A stretch of DNA of 9,140 nt from an uncultured Eubacteriales bacterium. GTDB taxonomy: Bacteria > Bacillota > Clostridia > Oscillospirales > Acutalibacteraceae. The notes beneath the pieces were generated by a model, which had not been told where the DNA came from, did not search any database, and saw only the letters and a program-made list of their open reading frames with translations. Below, in pieces: positions 7,823-9,140 of this stretch. The position numbers were made by a program, and so were the translations under genes. How positions within the stretch are numbered: position 1 is the stretch's first letter; each line of letters starts with the position of its first letter. The stretch spans positions 1 through 9,140 of the forward strand of contig ONPH01000039.1 of NCBI GenBank assembly GCA_900319655.1. Reading direction: 5' to 3'.

Positions 7823-7984
7823 GTAGGGGCGGACCCATGTGTCCGCCCGTAGGACAGGAACAAAACATTATATATCATACGTGTTTTTGTGTGCTGAATC
7901 AAACGTTTATTCTCGTCTTAAACCTTGATTTAACAAATAACTTTAAATCAACGACCCCGGGCGGACACGCGGGTCCGCCCCTAC
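7823..7984. repeat. Inverted-repeat element, copy 2 (full-length form, 162 bp)
   Basis: The 27-bp ends (7823-7849 and 7958-7984) are inverted copies differing at 2 positions. Each arm forms its own hairpin: GGGCGGAC 7827-7834 with GTCCGCCC 7841-7848, and 7959-7966 with 7973-7980. The core shares an AGGACAGGAACA stretch (7851-7862) and a GTGTGCTGAAT stretch (7888-7898) with copy 3 in the same orientation; the right part of the core has diverged. There is no ORF. The right arm ends 21 bases before the engB ATG, so in a lon read-through transcript it would place a GC hairpin in the engB leader. The size, terminal inverted repeats and lack of coding capacity fit a MITE-like or REP-like non-autonomous element. 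Flanking duplications are not evident. Confidence 0.88.
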
Positions 7985-8005
7985 AGTAAAACACAGAGGT
8001 ACACA

Positions 8006-8590
8006 ATGAATTTCAACGAAGTTAGTTTTGAATATGCGGCGGGAACTGTCAGTCAGCTCCCAAAGTCCGATATGCCCGAGGTTGTGTTCTCGGGGCACTC
8101 CAATGTCGGCAAAAGCTCGCTTATCAATAAGCTGGTTCAGCGCAAGGCTCTCGCAAGGGTGAGCGCTCAGCCGGGCAAGACGGCTACGATTAACTTTTAT
8201 AAGCTAAACGATTTTCGTATGGTCGATTTGCCGGGCTACGGCTATGCAAAGGTCTCAAAGACCGAAAAACAGCGTTGGGCGTCTCTTGTAGAGGGATATC
8301 TGTCCTCAGAGCGCAACATCGCGCTTATCGTCCAGATTGTGGACATCCGCCACAAGCCGACCAAGGACGACTACGATATGATTAACTTTCTCTACAACTG
8401 CAACGCGCCCTTTGTCATCGTCCTGACAAAAAAGGACAAGCTCAAAAAAACCGCCTACGAAAAGCGCATAGACGAGGTTATGGACGAGCTTCAGGACTAT
8501 GAGGGCGTACAGCTAATTCCGTTCTCTGCCGTTAACGGAGAGGGTTTGGATGATATAAAGCAGGCGATAGAGGAATATGTCTGTTGTTAA
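8006..8590 (+). CDS. engB: EngB/YsxC ribosome-biogenesis GTPase
   Basis: This 194-residue single-domain TrmE-Era-EngA-EngB-Septin class GTPase (also called YsxC or YihA) is required in Bacillus and E. coli for 50S subunit assembly. Motifs are G1 GHSNVGKS (30-37), G2 region PGKTATINFY (56-65, T59 or T61), G3 DLPGYGYA (74-81), G4 TKKD (141-144) and G5 SAVNGEG (174-180). Length is standard. The G1 loop has His31 where I recall Arg in most members (GRSNVGKS); the P-loop Gly-Lys-Ser itself is intact. The ATG follows AGAGGT (7995-8000). In Bacillus the gene also follows lonA, supporting the assignment. It is tightly bracketed by repeat copies, 21 bp before its start and 2 bp after its stop. No separate promoter was identified; read-through from lon is likely. 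Confidence 0.96.
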   Translation: MNFNEVSFEYAAGTVSQLPKSDMPEVVFSGHSNVGKSSLINKLVQRKALARVSAQPGKTATINFYKLNDFRMVDLPGYGYAKVSKTEKQRWASLVEGYLSSERNIALIVQIVDIRHKPTKDDYDMINFLYNCNAPFVIVLTKKDKLKKTAYEKRIDEVMDELQDYEGVQLIPFSAVNGEGLDDIKQAIEEYVCC

Positions 8591-8592
8591 TC

Positions 8593-8814
8593 GTAGGGGC
8601 GGACCCATGTGAAATTCCCCTGTCAGGGGAAATGTCGCGTAGCGACAAAAGGGTTGCCGTCAGGCTACGGACGCCCGCAGGACAGGAACACAACATATAT
8701 TCTCATATGTGTTTTTTTGTGTGCTGAATTAAACGTCCGTTTATCGCGATTAAAACGGATTGTAAGGTAAATTCGGTTCACGTTTCTCGGGCGGACACAT
8801 GGGTCCGCCCCTAC
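8593..8814. repeat. Inverted-repeat element, copy 3 (222 bp, interrupted)
   Basis: The left end GTAGGGGCGGACCCATGTG begins at 8593, two bases after the engB stop. The right end finishes at 8814 with an intact hairpin, GGGCGGAC 8789-8796 with GTCCGCCC 8803-8810. The core motifs AGGACAGGAACA (8679-8690) and GTGTGCTGAAT (8719-8729) align with copy 2 in the same direction. The left arm is split by a hairpin-rich insert (8612-8671); removing it gives about 162 bp, equal to copy 2. Only GGGCG (8597-8601) and CGCCC (8672-8676) remain of the left-arm stem, and they could still pair at the base of the insert. There is no ORF, and no U-tract follows either arm. Confidence 0.85.
8612..8671. repeat. Hairpin-rich insert nested in repeat copy 3
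   Basis: About 60 bp absent from the otherwise alignable copy 2 lie inside the left arm. The insert contains three successive small palindromes: TTCCCC 8615-8620 with GGGGAA 8626-8631, TGTCGC 8633-8638 with GCGACA 8642-8647, and a weak CCGT 8657-8660 with ACGG 8667-8670. It has no coding potential and no clear target duplication; a GGAC tetramer at 8601-8604 and 8669-8672 is too short to count. It looks like a second family of short palindromic repeat, but its exact edges are uncertain by a few bases. Confidence 0.7.
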
Positions 8815-8840
8815 AATATAAATCAAAATGCAAAAATATT

Positions 8841-8849
8841 AGGGGGAAG
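8841..8849 (+). promoter_or_regulatory. Ribosome binding site of the lysA-like gene
   Basis: AGGGGGAAG ends 4 bases before the ATG at 8854, and its AGGGGG core is spaced about 7 bases from it. It decides the start of the partial gene that runs off the window end. Confidence 0.75.
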
Positions 8850-8853
8850 TACA

Positions 8854-9140
8854 ATGGAAAAGAAGCCGTTTATTACTCTTGAACAGGCTCGGGATATTAT
8901 CAAGGATATTCCTACGCCTTTTCATCTGTATGACGAGAAGGGTATCAGAGAGAACGCACGTGAGCTTTACAAGGCTTTCAGCTGGAACAAGGGCTACAAG
9001 GAGTTTTTTGCCGTAAAGGCTACTCCCAATCCCTATATTATGCAAATCCTCAAAGAGGAAGGCTGTGGTATGGACTGCTCGTCCTACACCGAATTACAGC
9101 TCTGCGAGGCGTGCGGAATTTCCGGCAGTGATATTATGTT
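8854..9140 (+). CDS. lysA: Diaminopimelate decarboxylase-like protein, 5' part (3' end outside window)
   Basis: The open frame from the ATG at 8854 runs off the end after 95 complete codons. It begins MEKKPFITLEQARDIIKDIP, then TPFHLYDE (21-28), FFAVKATPNP (51-60) and GCGMDCSSYTELQL (70-83). These match the start of fold-type III PLP decarboxylases (Orn/DAP/Arg decarboxylase family 2): Lys55 in FAVKA would bind PLP, and GxxxDCSSxxEL is the next conserved strand of the barrel. In this family the best fit is LysA, which converts meso-diaminopimelate to lysine in the cytoplasm, but a carboxynorspermidine or other decarboxylase cannot be excluded without the C-terminal specificity helix and active-site CxxD region. 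The Shine-Dalgarno is good. Only 39 bp separate the repeat element from the ATG, and no convincing promoter was found. Confidence 0.82.
   Translation, partial: MEKKPFITLEQARDIIKDIPTPFHLYDEKGIRENARELYKAFSWNKGYKEFFAVKATPNPYIMQILKEEGCGMDCSSYTELQLCEACGISGSDIM

Noticed and set aside
5210..8814. CRISPR array or attachment sites from the three similar repeats
   Set aside because: The copies are kilobases apart, separated by genes, variable in length, and have no spacers, cas genes or integrase nearby.
8815..8853. Promoter for the lysA-like gene at TATAAAT 8817-8823
   Set aside because: There is a -10-like string, but no acceptable -35 at 16-18 bp upstream, where the position falls in the GC-rich repeat arm.
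8839..9045. 68-codon minus-strand frame at the right end
   Set aside because: It is antisense to the lysA-like gene, whose PLP-lysine and DCSS motifs on the + strand are clearly real.
1..9140. A new defence, mobile or biosynthetic multi-gene system
   Set aside because: All eight genes belong to well-known housekeeping families with intact motifs. No unknown ORF, transposase or phage gene is present.

Overview
The window reads as a chromosomal housekeeping segment of a low-to-moderate GC Gram-positive bacterium, most likely a gut-type Clostridia member (Oscillospirales/Ruminococcaceae-like). This rests on three things: the protein sequences look clostridial, the gene order mixes Bacillus-type (tig, clpX, lon, engB) with an inserted clpP, and the intergenic GTAGGGGCGGAC-type inverted repeats resemble ones I recall from such genomes. 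The taxonomic call is inference; no search was run. All eight supported genes lie on the + strand.

Layout. Bases 1-1154 hold the 3' part of threonine synthase (thrC). It overlaps by one base a calcineurin-like metallophosphoesterase (1154-1843). A strong extended -10 promoter (1848-1876) then starts the protein quality-control block: trigger factor tig (1909-3195), clpP (3246-3827), clpX (3841-5178) and lon (5347-7752). These are followed by the ribosome-assembly GTPase engB (8006-8590) and the 5' part of a diaminopimelate decarboxylase-like gene, lysA (8854 to the window end).

How the genes work together. Trigger factor meets nascent chains at the ribosome exit tunnel. ClpX unfolds substrates and feeds them to the ClpP peptidase. 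Lon is a self-contained AAA+ protease. EngB is needed for large-subunit assembly. The flanking thrC and lysA are both aspartate-family amino-acid genes, so the proteostasis cluster sits between two biosynthetic genes.

The non-routine content is intergenic. Each of the three successive gaps downstream of clpX (clpX-lon, lon-engB, engB-lysA) carries one copy of the same GC-rich inverted-repeat element, of 78, 162 and 222 bp. The gaps upstream of clpX carry none. Each end of the element is itself a small hairpin. One arm of copy 1 shows a compensatory base-pair change, which points to selection or templated maintenance of the hairpins. Copy 3 is interrupted by a second, unrelated hairpin-rich insert of about 60 bp, so it is a nested repeat. 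A short 7-bp tandem repeat also follows lon. I see no defence system, prophage, CRISPR array, transposase, tRNA or rRNA, and no new multi-gene system.
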